From Fidelibacterota bacterium (GTDB lineage: Bacteria > Fidelibacterota > Marinisomatia > Marinisomatales > UBA1611), in assembly GCA_018658715.1 (NCBI GenBank), contig JABHUQ010000109.1:21511-85510 (forward strand): 64,000 nucleotides of DNA. The letters are read 5' to 3'. This document shows, piece by piece, positions 9,179-18,898 of this stretch. The stretch's first letter is position 1. Each line of letters begins with the position of its first letter. The translations under genes were made by a program, and so were the position numbers. Under the pieces are notes generated by a model, which worked only from the letters and a program-made list of their open reading frames with translations, was not told where the DNA came from and did no database searches.

Positions 9179-12148
9179 TTAAATGCCAGTGGATTCTTCT
9201 TCGTCCATGATTTCAATTTCTGGTGGGATAGGTTTATAAATAGTTCCATTACCAGTCATACCCTCAATAGCAATATGCATGGGGTAATCTAATTTTATCC
9301 AATCTACATATGTTCCTTTTTGGTGAACGTGCGATGACTTTAACCAGTCATGATCAATAAAATCATCTTTCATTTTTGGATCAATTGTAAAATATCCAAT
9401 ACGCAAACTTGTCAAGTTTTGAAAAAAGTGACTTCCAAATGAAGGATCAATTGGTTGATCTTTTAATCCAACTTCAATAATAGCTTGTGCTTTAGATATT
9501 TCTTCCCATTCAACGGGTATTCCGAGCCATGGATCTGCTGAACCCCATCTGCCTGGGCCAACCAACACATAATGATCGGATTTAAAAATTTTATTGAGTT
9601 TAGCAATTTCACGCGCAATTTCATGTGTTTTTGCAGTATCAAACATTTTAGGTCTCACATAAATAATATCAGTTAAATCAGGGATGAACCCATCGCCTAA
9701 TGTAATATGACTTCTGCAAAAAATATCTTCATGAGATGTTGTAATTGTAGTCGGTGTTTGGTTTCCTGTTATTCCCATTGGCTTTATTTGCAATAAACAA
9801 AATTCTGCTTGAGTTGGATTCCCTTTTACAATATTAATCGCAAATTCAATTTCTACAGGGCAGCCTAAGGACGTTTGGGATATTTGAAGCAGTTTTTCCA
9901 ATATTTCAGGGAGTGGAATCAATTTCCAATTTAAAATAGGAGCAAAAGTAACCACACGTGTTCCAGGATAACTGAGAGAATCTCTCAAAATTTGGTCATC
10001 ACTTGATATAACGCTTCCAACCCATTTTAGTATGCCATCTTTTTCAGCAACGGATAATTTATAGGATGTTAAGTCAGATGTTTTTGATGTGGATGTTAAA
10101 TCTAAACTATAAAATTGGTATTGAGAATTTTGTAGAGTGGAGCGAACGGAATAAAATTGTGGTAGAATACCAGGATATTTAGGAGATATTCTTAAACATC
10201 TTTCTCCATCTACAATTGTCCGGCCAAAACCAAGAGCCAAATAGGCTACTCCTTCGTCACGTTTCATATAAGAAACAGGATAATAATTATAACTTTGTGC
10301 TACACCACTGATTGTGGGATAAAAACGTTTCCCATGATGCTGGCCTGTTATTTCCATTATAATGACAGCCATTTTTTCTTCTTCAATCCGATGATTTGTT
10401 TTATCCATCAATGTTTTTGCACGTTGAAAAAAAGTAGATGCAAAAACTTTTTTAATGGCGACATATAAACCATTTAAGCGAGTATGCATATCCGAATCAG
10501 CATTAGGCAACATATACGTTTCATAGGCGCCAGCTAATGGTTGATATTGAGAATCTTCTAATAAACTAGATGATCGAACAGCAATAGGAAAATGGTTATT
10601 GTGTAAAAAGGATTCAAGCTTAATTCTTAAATCAACAGATAAATCACTTTTTAGGAAATATTTTAAAATGACTTTATCTGATTTAGCTTTTAATGTTTTT
10701 TCCCATAAATGATTATCTTTCATGAATTGATCAAATTCATCCGTTCCAATAACAGCTGTTTTTGGTATTCTTATTTTTATTTGTGGGAATTCATCATGAA
10801 GATTTGCTTCATTAATCATAGATTTTGCAAAGGCTAACCCGCGAGCTTTTCCACCCAACGAGCCACCACATAATCTAAAAAATGATCCAGATTCTTCTGG
10901 ATGTTCAGTAGAATAATTGAATATTTGACTTTTTTCATTTCCTATGACAGGAGACGTTAAAGCATCTAACAAGTTTGTTCTTAATTCTTCACCCGTTTTA
11001 AAATCTTTTAAATTCATGGCTCTAATTCGAGACGCAAGTTGGAACTCAGTCCGAGCAGCTAACCAATTTGAGAAATGATTATACTGACCGTGGTATAACA
11101 AGGATTGAATATTTGTTTTTTCAATTACTTTAGTTAATTCTGGTATTGTTGAAGCTGAAGCGATTTTTCGACCATTTTTACCACGAAATATAAAATCACC
11201 AAATCCAAAGTTAGCTACCATGAATTCCCTTAATTCTTGCAACAGAGTTGGCGAATATTTATGTAAAAATTGTGCACCATATTTATTTGCCGTTTTTTTA
11301 TTGCTTTTATCTGTGGAGTGTAAAAGAACAGGGATAGTTGGTTCAATTTTTCTAACCCATTTTAAAAAAGCAAAACCTGCATCTGGATTTTCTTCACCTT
11401 GTTTGAAAAATTGAATATCAGAAATGATTCCTATTGTATTATGTCTATATTTTTTAAAGAATTTTTGAGCTGTTTCAAAATTGGGAGTAAATAAAACTTT
11501 AGGTCGACCTCTCATATGGAGAAGCATTTTTGTATTGTTTAGGCTTTTATCTGTCAAATTTCGAATATGGTAAACTATTTCCCGATATATAAATGGAAGA
11601 AGAGTTGAATACATTCGGGGAGAATCTTCAATAACAATGATGGCACGAACATCTCCTTTCAAAATATCTCTTTTTGCATTGCGACGATCTTCAAAATATT
11701 TAATAATGGCAGGAAATACAGCTGCATCTCCGGACCAAATGAATACACGATCAATTGATTTGGATGTAATTTGATCTGATAGTTGTTTTAATTCAGACTC
11801 ATCAAATAATAAAAGGACAACAGGCTTCTTTGGATAAATCTCTTTTATTGCCTTTCCCAATGAAATAGGATCTTTATCTTCTATTCGTAACATAACTATA
11901 ACGAGATCAAATTTCCGTTTACGAAGTAATCCTAACGCATCTGCTGCCGTGGATGCTTGAGTAACGCGAGGAGCATAGTTAAAATTCATACCAATATATT
12001 CTGTAAGAATTTGTTCGGTCAATCGACCATCTTCTTCCAAAATAAAAGCATCATATGGGCTAGAGACCAACAAGATGTTGTGAATCCGATTTATCATCAA
12101 ATCTTGGAAGTCAAAAACTTGATTATTTAATTTACTGCCTGGTTTCAT
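9179..12148 (-). CDS. Response-regulator-like N-terminal region fused to a PEP synthase/PPDK-type ATP-grasp (PEP/pyruvate-binding) domain
   Basis: HNILLVSSPYDAFILEEDG...FDLVIVMLRIEDKDPISLGKAIKEIYPKKPVVLLL receiver-like; CGGSLGGKARGLAFAKSM and PIAVRSSSLLEDSQYQPLAGAYETYMLPN PPDK_N-like motifs. Confidence 0.82.
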   Translation of the reverse strand: MKPGSKLNNQVFDFQDLMINRIHNILLVSSPYDAFILEEDGRLTEQILTEYIGMNFNYAPRVTQASTAADALGLLRKRKFDLVIVMLRIEDKDPISLGKAIKEIYPKKPVVLLLFDESELKQLSDQITSKSIDRVFIWSGDAAVFPAIIKYFEDRRNAKRDILKGDVRAIIVIEDSPRMYSTLLPFIYREIVYHIRNLTDKSLNNTKMLLHMRGRPKVLFTPNFETAQKFFKKYRHNTIGIISDIQFFKQGEENPDAGFAFLKWVRKIEPTIPVLLHSTDKSNKKTANKYGAQFLHKYSPTLLQELREFMVANFGFGDFIFRGKNGRKIASASTIPELTKVIEKTNIQSLLYHGQYNHFSNWLAARTEFQLASRIRAMNLKDFKTGEELRTNLLDALTSPVIGNEKSQIFNYSTEHPEESGSFFRLCGGSLGGKARGLAFAKSMINEANLHDEFPQIKIRIPKTAVIGTDEFDQFMKDNHLWEKTLKAKSDKVILKYFLKSDLSVDLRIKLESFLHNNHFPIAVRSSSLLEDSQYQPLAGAYETYMLPNADSDMHTRLNGLYVAIKKVFASTFFQRAKTLMDKTNHRIEEEKMAVIIMEITGQHHGKRFYPTISGVAQSYNYYPVSYMKRDEGVAYLALGFGRTIVDGERCLRISPKYPGILPQFYSVRSTLQNSQYQFYSLDLTSTSKTSDLTSYKLSVAEKDGILKWVGSVISSDDQILRDSLSYPGTRVVTFAPILNWKLIPLPEILEKLLQISQTSLGCPVEIEFAINIVKGNPTQAEFCLLQIKPMGITGNQTPTTITTSHEDIFCRSHITLGDGFIPDLTDIIYVRPKMFDTAKTHEIAREIAKLNKIFKSDHYVLVGPGRWGSADPWLGIPVEWEEISKAQAIIEVGLKDQPIDPSFGSHFFQNLTSLRIGYFTIDPKMKDDFIDHDWLKSSHVHQKGTYVDWIKLDYPMHIAIEGMTGNGTIYKPIPPEIEIMDEEESTGI

Positions 12149-12231
12149 ATGGATAAGTTATTGCTCATTTGATAATATTAAATTTAGCATTAGATATTTC
12201 TTAGTACATCTTCATAATTTAGGCGATTGAT

Positions 12232-12930
12232 ATGACTGGAATTTCACCCATCATGAAGCCTTTTTCAACCTTTGGGTTTTTGGCAATGGACTTACTTTTC
12301 CCCAATCATTGTTTATCTTGTGATAAATCAATCATGAGATCGAAGCAAAGTTTGTGCGAATCTTGTTTGGACAAGTTGCAATCCCTAGACTCAAAATCTT
12401 CCGTTGAGCATTTAACGGTAAAAGACGATGTGGATGAAGCATATGTAGGATGGGCTTTTACCGATGAATTACGTGCCCCTATTCATTCACTTAAATACCA
12501 AGATAGGGCATTATTAGGGAAAGAATTGGGACGAATGCTTGGGAATAAACTAACAATGATCGGATCGATTGATTATTTAATTCCAGTTCCATTGCATGCT
12601 GTGAAAGAAAGAGATCGTGGATATAATCAAGCTTATTGGATTGCAAAAGGATTAGGTGAAAGTTGGAATCTTCCAGTTAAACAGAATGTAATTCATCGTA
12701 TAAAATCTACAGAAACTCAAACAGCATTAAATCAAGTTGAACGTAAAGAAAATATGAAAAGTGCATTTCATGTTCGGAAAAATGTTTCTGGCGCTTCCAT
12801 TGGTATTGTGGATGATGTGTTAACCACCGGTTCAACAATTTCATCTATGGCAGTCGAATTAAAAAAAGAAGGTGCTATAAATATAATGGCACTTACGGTG
12901 GCAACACCATTGGAGAAAAAACATGATTAG
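12232..12930 (+). CDS. comF: ComF family phosphoribosyltransferase-like protein
   Basis: Cys-rich N-terminus CLSCDKSIMRSKQSLCESCLDKL and PRTase motif GIVDDVLTTGSTI. Confidence 0.85.
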   Translation: MTGISPIMKPFSTFGFLAMDLLFPNHCLSCDKSIMRSKQSLCESCLDKLQSLDSKSSVEHLTVKDDVDEAYVGWAFTDELRAPIHSLKYQDRALLGKELGRMLGNKLTMIGSIDYLIPVPLHAVKERDRGYNQAYWIAKGLGESWNLPVKQNVIHRIKSTETQTALNQVERKENMKSAFHVRKNVSGASIGIVDDVLTTGSTISSMAVELKKEGAINIMALTVATPLEKKHD

Positions 12931-14110
12931 ATCAATCAAATCATTTGACATAAAAGATAAAAATATACTTATTCGAGTTGATTTTAATGTTCCATTAAAT
13001 GACCAAGGTCAAGTGGAAGATAACTTTAGAATTATGAGTGCAATACCAACCATTAAGTATTGTATTGAAGCGGGGGCATCTGTGATTCTTATGTCTCATT
13101 TGGGAAGACCAGGGGGAGAAATAGACCCAAAATATAGTTTAATTCCCATTGGAGAAGAATTAGCAGGGATACTTGAAATGCCCATCAAATTTTCCCATAA
13201 CCCTATTTCTGAAGATGCACATGATACATCTCTTGGACTAAAGCCAGGGGAAGTCCATTTATTAGAAAACTTAAGATATTTTGAAGGAGAAGAATTAAAT
13301 GACTATGAATTTTCTTCAAAATTAGCAAAGCATGGCCAAATATATATTAATGATGCATTTGGAACAGCTCACCGATCACATGCATCAAATGTAGGCGTCC
13401 CAGCGCAATTCAAACATAAAGGGATCGGATTATTGGTGGCCCGAGAAATGCAATATTTAAGTGCAGCAATAAAACGCCCAAATCTTCCATTGACACTTAT
13501 TTTAGGTGGAGCAAAAATTGGATCAAAACTTGGATTAATTGAATCCTTTTTAGATAAAGCAAATACCATCATAATCGGTGGATGTATGGCATTCACATTT
13601 TTAAAAGCGAAAGGATATAATATTGGTAATTCTTTATTAGATGAATCAATGGTATCTACAGCTTCAAAGATTATGAACATGGCTCGGTTAAAAGGGGTTC
13701 AATTATTGTTGCCAACGGATGTAATGTGTGGGAAGAATTTAGAAGCAATTGAACCATTAGGCCCTTACTCTATTCATGATTTACCATCGGATCTTATGGG
13801 ATTAGATATTGGGTCTGGATCTGTTGATGCTTTTTCAAAGGTATGTTCTGAAAGTGGAACTGTGGTTTGGAATGGTCCTATGGGTTTATTTGAAATAAAT
13901 GGATTCGGAACAGGTACAATGAAAATTGCAGAATCACTTGAAGCATTAGTCGAAAATGGAGGTACAGCAATTGTGGGCGGAGGGGACTCTGCGGCAGCTG
14001 TAAAAAAATATGGGTTATCAGATAGTATGTCCCATGTATCAACTGGAGGTGGTGCTTCCTTAGAATTATTAAGTGGGAAAATACTTCCTGCTTTAGAAAT
14101 ATTGGAGTAA
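12923..14110 (+). CDS. pgk: Phosphoglycerate kinase
   Basis: NILIRVDFNVPLNDQGQVEDNFRI, MSHLGRPGG, LILGGAKIGSKL and GGGDSAAAV motifs. Confidence 0.97.
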   Translation: MIRSIKSFDIKDKNILIRVDFNVPLNDQGQVEDNFRIMSAIPTIKYCIEAGASVILMSHLGRPGGEIDPKYSLIPIGEELAGILEMPIKFSHNPISEDAHDTSLGLKPGEVHLLENLRYFEGEELNDYEFSSKLAKHGQIYINDAFGTAHRSHASNVGVPAQFKHKGIGLLVAREMQYLSAAIKRPNLPLTLILGGAKIGSKLGLIESFLDKANTIIIGGCMAFTFLKAKGYNIGNSLLDESMVSTASKIMNMARLKGVQLLLPTDVMCGKNLEAIEPLGPYSIHDLPSDLMGLDIGSGSVDAFSKVCSESGTVVWNGPMGLFEINGFGTGTMKIAESLEALVENGGTAIVGGGDSAAAVKKYGLSDSMSHVSTGGGASLELLSGKILPALEILE

Positions 14111-14113
14111 ATA

Positions 14114-14878
14114 ATGGAAAAATATCCTATAGTAGCTGGAAATTGGAAAATGCATAAAACGACGACAGAAGGTAAATCTTTCGTCGAAGAAACGATAAAT
14201 ATGCTTTTGGATATAGAAAAAGTGACAATTATATTCGGCCCGCCTTTTACGGCGCTTTTTGACTTGGATGTTAAAACCCCATTTTTTTTGGGGGCTCAAA
14301 ATTGCCATTGGGAATCGCATGGTGCATTCACTGGCGAAATATCTACGGATATGCTAGTAGATTGCGGTGTTCATTATGTGATTATCGGACATTCAGAAAG
14401 ACGACACGTTTTTCATGAATCAGATGACTGGATTAACCGGAAAGTTCATGCAGTATTAAATGCAGGCATGACACCCATACTATGCATTGGAGAAAAATTA
14501 GAGGATAGAGAATCTGATAATACTCAATCTGTTTTAAGTTCTCAATTGATAGAAGGGTTAAAGGGCATTGATTCTTTGGAAAATATTGTGCTGGCTTATG
14601 AGCCTGTCTGGGCTATTGGAACTGGTATAACAGCGAGTGTAGGTCAGGTAAATGATACACATAATGTTATTCGACAAGAATTGAAGGTGGTATTCTCTGA
14701 TTCAGAAAGTGAAACAGTTCCAATCCTTTATGGAGGTTCTGTTAATCCGGGGAATGCGACCGAACTTATATCGGTAGATGGAGTCGATGGTTTTTTAATT
14801 GGTGGAGCCAGTTTAACATCTGAGCCATTTACAGAAATTGCAAGACAAGTAGAACAACATATGAAGGAAAAATCATGA
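14114..14878 (+). CDS. tpiA: Triosephosphate isomerase
   Basis: AGNWKMHKT, IIGHSERR, LAYEPVWAIGTG and LYGGSVNPGNA motifs. Confidence 0.97.
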   Translation: MEKYPIVAGNWKMHKTTTEGKSFVEETINMLLDIEKVTIIFGPPFTALFDLDVKTPFFLGAQNCHWESHGAFTGEISTDMLVDCGVHYVIIGHSERRHVFHESDDWINRKVHAVLNAGMTPILCIGEKLEDRESDNTQSVLSSQLIEGLKGIDSLENIVLAYEPVWAIGTGITASVGQVNDTHNVIRQELKVVFSDSESETVPILYGGSVNPGNATELISVDGVDGFLIGGASLTSEPFTEIARQVEQHMKEKS

Positions 14879-15225
14879 CAGGATTTCTAATTTTATTACA
14901 CGCAATTGTGAGTCTATTACTCATAACTGTTATTTTAATGCAAGCGAGTCAAGGTGGCGGATTATCAGGTACAATTGCAGGACAAGCTACATCTTCAATC
15001 TTAGGTGGCCAAGGAGCCGCGACTGCGTTAAGTCGAATAACAACATGGCTTGGAGGATTATTCCTAGTATTGGCAGTTGTCATCAGTATGATTTCTGGAC
15101 CAGCTGAATCTTCAGGATCATCCTTAATTAAACAAGAGGCAGACAATGCACCTACAGCCGTACAAGGAACGGAATTAGAAATACCAACCGTTGATCCCAC
15201 GTTAGAATCGCCTAGCGATCAATGA
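14875..15225 (+). CDS. secG: Preprotein translocase subunit SecG
   Basis: Two TM helices; LITVILMQASQGGGLSGTIAGQ...ATALSRITTWLGGLFLVLAVV; conserved tpiA-secG order. Confidence 0.92.
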   Translation: MTGFLILLHAIVSLLLITVILMQASQGGGLSGTIAGQATSSILGGQGAATALSRITTWLGGLFLVLAVVISMISGPAESSGSSLIKQEADNAPTAVQGTELEIPTVDPTLESPSDQ

Positions 15226-15233
15226 TACTTTAT

Positions 15234-15317
15234 GCCGAAGTGGTGGAATTGGTAGACACGCATGCTTGAGGGGCATGTGGGGGAAACCCTGTGCCGGTTC
15301 GAGTCCGGCCTTCGGTA
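15234..15317 (+). tRNA. tRNA-Leu (anticodon GAG)
   Basis: GCCGAAGTGGTGGAATTGGTAGACACGCATGCTTGAGGGGCATG...GGTTCGAGTCCGGCCTTCGGTA; anticodon loop TTGAGGG; long variable arm. Confidence 0.95.
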
Positions 15318-15383
15318 CTAAATAAGTCCTGCCGAAGTGGGACTTATCATTATCAATGAGATAATTAATTTTAATTAAATATG

Positions 15384-15412
15384 AAAAAGGGGCAACATCG
15401 TTGCCCTTTTTT
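15384..15412 (+). terminator. Rho-independent terminator
   Basis: AAAAAGGGGCAAC-ATC-GTTGCCCTTTTTT hairpin plus T run. Confidence 0.8.
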
Positions 15413-15437
15413 ATTTGTAGCCCTAGATTTCCGTTCT

Positions 15438-16439
15438 ATGAATACACTCAATAAAAAGATTATCTATCTACTTTTATTTTTTACAGCCATTCCCATTACG
15501 GCGCAGGATATTACTATTTTCTTTTTAAAAAATGGATCTATTGTACAAGGGAAAGTGTTGGATGAAAATAATCGCCGAGTCTTTTTAAAGACAGAAGAAG
15601 GAATTCTTAAGATTGAACCAAGAGAAGTCATAGGTCGTGAAAGTGACGCGAATGATGGCGATTTATCCTATCTATTTGAAAAAGTTGATTATGTTCGAGA
15701 CCATATGGAACATTTAAGTGGACGAATGAAGCTATGGTCCGATTCATTAGATGTTAACTTAAAAAGTTTGAATGATATGATTCATAATATAGAATCAATT
15801 CAATATGAATATGAAATAGACTTTTTAAGATTAAATAGTACGTTAAAAGCAAAATCAAAAGCATTGGCAAAATTGGAGCATTTAGTTGACCAATCTAGCC
15901 ATAAACAAGCATCGATTTCTTCTACACTTTCAACTACAGTTGATTCATTATTTACACTTTCTGATGATGTATTACTTCTGGAAACAAAAGTTAAAACCAA
16001 CGGAAATCAAAGTACAATACTCACAGGTACTGTTACAAATCTTATTGATGATATAAGAGATTTAAGGCGATCTAATCAAGATAATAGAAATCATATTGAT
16101 ATATTAACAGGATCTCTAGCAGATTTAATTCGTACAATGGACAAAGTGCAATCTAAATTAGAATTACATGATTCTCTCTTGGTAAAAACAACATCTTCAA
16201 TTACAGATCTAAATAATACCATTTCAGATTTAGGAGATAAAATAGATTTACGGCATAATGAACTTATTTTGTCCATGGAAAAACAGTTTAAGAATTCTAA
16301 TAATACATTGGAATCTGTAAATCGACAATTGAAGGATAAAAATTCAAAATTATCGAAAGAGATAGTAATGTTAAGTAATTCGATTGAAACTTTGGAAAAA
16401 CGATTATCAAAAATAGAATTTGACCTCACAAAGCCTTGA
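15438..16439 (+). CDS. Secreted coiled-coil protein of unknown function
   Basis: Start moved to the ATG at 15438 (MNTLNKKIIYLLLFFTAIPITAQ, signal peptide); the ORF-track start at 15381 lies within a terminator hairpin. The rest is long heptad-like coiled coil. Confidence 0.7.
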   Translation: MNTLNKKIIYLLLFFTAIPITAQDITIFFLKNGSIVQGKVLDENNRRVFLKTEEGILKIEPREVIGRESDANDGDLSYLFEKVDYVRDHMEHLSGRMKLWSDSLDVNLKSLNDMIHNIESIQYEYEIDFLRLNSTLKAKSKALAKLEHLVDQSSHKQASISSTLSTTVDSLFTLSDDVLLLETKVKTNGNQSTILTGTVTNLIDDIRDLRRSNQDNRNHIDILTGSLADLIRTMDKVQSKLELHDSLLVKTTSSITDLNNTISDLGDKIDLRHNELILSMEKQFKNSNNTLESVNRQLKDKNSKLSKEIVMLSNSIETLEKRLSKIEFDLTKP

Positions 16440-16533
16440 CGTAATCCCTGTGGAATTGATTATGAAGATGTATTAAATTTTGGGCTGGAAAAAACTGAAT
16501 TCACTTAAAGATATAAATAGGAATAGTAAAATT

Positions 16534-17835
16534 ATGAGATTATTAAAAACCATTTTATCCTTTAGCCTTATTCTTACAACCTTAATATTTGCTCAAGATC
16601 CTGAAGAAGTATTACAAACAGCTGAAACTCAAAGGGCTTCTGGCGATTTTGAAGGTGCTGAAGCATCCCTAAAACAGTTACTTAGTGTTGACCCTTCTTT
16701 TGCTCCGGCACATATTGGTCTTTCAAAATTGGCATTACATAAAGGTGATTTAAAGAAGGCAAATGAGCATTCCAACACAGCGGTCCAAATGGATGAAGAT
16801 TTTCGTGATTGGTCTAAACAATTGGATGGCATTCGAATCGGGATTCAAAATGGAACTCAAGCAGTGAAGCGGGGGCAATTTCCTGAAGCGGTTACTGAAT
16901 TTGAAAAAATCTTACAGAATTTTCCATATTTTTCTGAAGCATACTTTTATATAGGGTTAACGAAGTTCCGTGAAAAAAACCTAGATGGTGCTGCCACAAA
17001 TTGGGGGAAAGCATTAGAATTATATCCAAAGCATAGAAAGGCTCGAAAAGGATTAAATAATATAACTAAGCAATATTTAAATAATGGGAATAAGGCCTAT
17101 AAAACAGGTAACCTCGATAAAGCATTAACGTATTATCAACAAGCATTAAAGTATGACGATTCCTTCTATTTAGCATATTTCCAAATCGGTGTTATTGAAA
17201 AAAAGCAAGGAAACTCCAATCGTGCTATTGAAAATTTTCTTAAAGTGTTAGAACTTAAACCTGAATATGATAAAGCATGGTTTACTCTGGGTGTAGCTTA
17301 TGAGGTTGATGATAAATTAACAGAAGCTGAAGAAGCTTATTTAAAAGCGATTGAAATTAATACTGGTTATACAAAAGCGTATGGAAATTTGGGTAAAATA
17401 TATACAGATGAGGGAAAGTATGATGAAGCCTTAAGCCTTTTGAATACAGCAATTCAAATAGACCCAGAATATGCAGATGGTTATATGAGAATTGGTTTTG
17501 TGCACGTGGCTCAAAATAATCCTGAAGAAGCCATTGCCAATCTAGAGATTGCTGCATCTATCAATGAGAGAAATTATAATTTATGGTTTTCATTAGCAGA
17601 ACAATACAATGTTGTTGGGAAATGGGATGATGCTATAAATGCAGCGTTAAAATGTAAAGATTTAAAAAAATCCTTCGGTGGATCTTGGTATCAAATGGGT
17701 ATAGGAGAAATGGGAAAAAAGAATAAAACACGTGCGAGAAAATATTTCGAAGAAGCCCGAAAAGATCGTAGTTGGAGAAAATTGGCTGAACGAAAAATTG
17801 ACGAAATAAATAACCCTGCAAAATACGCAAAGTAA
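16534..17835 (+). CDS. Secreted TPR-repeat protein
   Basis: Signal peptide MRLLKTILSFSLILTTLIFAQ at internal ATG 16534. Multiple TPR units such as AWFTLGVAYEVDDKLTEAEEAYLKAIEINTGYTKAYGNLGKIYTDEGKYDEALSLLNTAIQIDP. Confidence 0.85.
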   Translation: MRLLKTILSFSLILTTLIFAQDPEEVLQTAETQRASGDFEGAEASLKQLLSVDPSFAPAHIGLSKLALHKGDLKKANEHSNTAVQMDEDFRDWSKQLDGIRIGIQNGTQAVKRGQFPEAVTEFEKILQNFPYFSEAYFYIGLTKFREKNLDGAATNWGKALELYPKHRKARKGLNNITKQYLNNGNKAYKTGNLDKALTYYQQALKYDDSFYLAYFQIGVIEKKQGNSNRAIENFLKVLELKPEYDKAWFTLGVAYEVDDKLTEAEEAYLKAIEINTGYTKAYGNLGKIYTDEGKYDEALSLLNTAIQIDPEYADGYMRIGFVHVAQNNPEEAIANLEIAASINERNYNLWFSLAEQYNVVGKWDDAINAALKCKDLKKSFGGSWYQMGIGEMGKKNKTRARKYFEEARKDRSWRKLAERKIDEINNPAKYAK

Positions 17836-18540
17836 ATGATTTCACCTGCATCAACCATCCAAGGTGTAGTTTTTGATTTAGATAATACGTTACTAGATTT
17901 CATGAAAATGAAAGAATTCGCTGTTAAATCTGCCATTAAAGGTATGATTGAAGCAGGGATGATTTTGGATGAAGAAAAATCATACGACCAAATTATTGAT
18001 ATTTATAACGAATTCGGTTGGGAGAACCAAAAAGTCTTTAACGTTTTTCTTGAGCAAACAATTGGGAAAGTCGATAATAAATTTTTAGCGGCAGGAATAG
18101 TAGCATATAGACGAGCGAGAGAAGCCAATTTAATGGTATATCCAAATGTTAATCGTACATTAATGGCTCTTGCAAAGCGGGGAATTAAATTAGCCGTTGT
18201 TTCTGATGCGCCTAGCAGAGAAGCATGGATGCGTATCTATTATCTCAATTTATACCACTTTTTTGATGTAGTTGTTACATTTGATGATAGTGGTGAACGA
18301 AAACCCTCTTCAAAACCATTTGAATTGGCATTATCTGGTATGGATATTAAAGCAGAAAAAACCATTATGATTGGTGACTGGCCTGAAAGAGATGTTGTTG
18401 GGGCTCAGCAAATAGGAATGAAAACTGCATTTGCTCAGTATGGTGATACTTTTGGAACAAAAGTATCAGGAGCAGATTGGGACTTGAATGACATTTATGA
18501 ATTGGTTTCTATAATAGATAAGTTAAACGGAAGTGCCTGA
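17836..18540 (+). CDS. HAD family hydrolase
   Basis: GVVFDLDNTLLDF motif I, VVSDAP motif II, GERKPSSKPFELAL, MIGDWPERDVVGAQQIGM motif IV. Confidence 0.9.
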   Translation: MISPASTIQGVVFDLDNTLLDFMKMKEFAVKSAIKGMIEAGMILDEEKSYDQIIDIYNEFGWENQKVFNVFLEQTIGKVDNKFLAAGIVAYRRAREANLMVYPNVNRTLMALAKRGIKLAVVSDAPSREAWMRIYYLNLYHFFDVVVTFDDSGERKPSSKPFELALSGMDIKAEKTIMIGDWPERDVVGAQQIGMKTAFAQYGDTFGTKVSGADWDLNDIYELVSIIDKLNGSA

Positions 18541-18898
18541 AACATTCATTGGGACTGATATTGTTTCAGTCCATCGTATTAATGATGTATTGAAACGTCA
18601 CGGTGAACGTTTCAAAAATAAAACTTACACTTTAACAGAAATAGATTATTGCCAATCAAAAGCAAACCCTGAAATCCATTATTCAGGAAGATTTGCAGCA
18701 AAAGAATCAATCCAGAAAGCAATCTATTCATCTGGGCATAAAGATATTATTCCATTAAATATGATTGAAATAATTTCAGGGGAAGATGGAGAGCCTATTG
18801 TCCAATTATTATCGGCTATCCCTGGACAATGCAAAGTGAGCATATCTCATACAGCTGATACTGCTATTGCATTCGCACTTTATAACCCAGAAAAATGA
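18533..18898 (+). CDS. acpS: Holo-[acyl-carrier-protein] synthase
   Basis: IGTDIVSVHRI...RFAAKESIQKAI...VSISHTADTAIAFA. Confidence 0.92.
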   Translation: MPETFIGTDIVSVHRINDVLKRHGERFKNKTYTLTEIDYCQSKANPEIHYSGRFAAKESIQKAIYSSGHKDIIPLNMIEIISGEDGEPIVQLLSAIPGQCKVSISHTADTAIAFALYNPEK

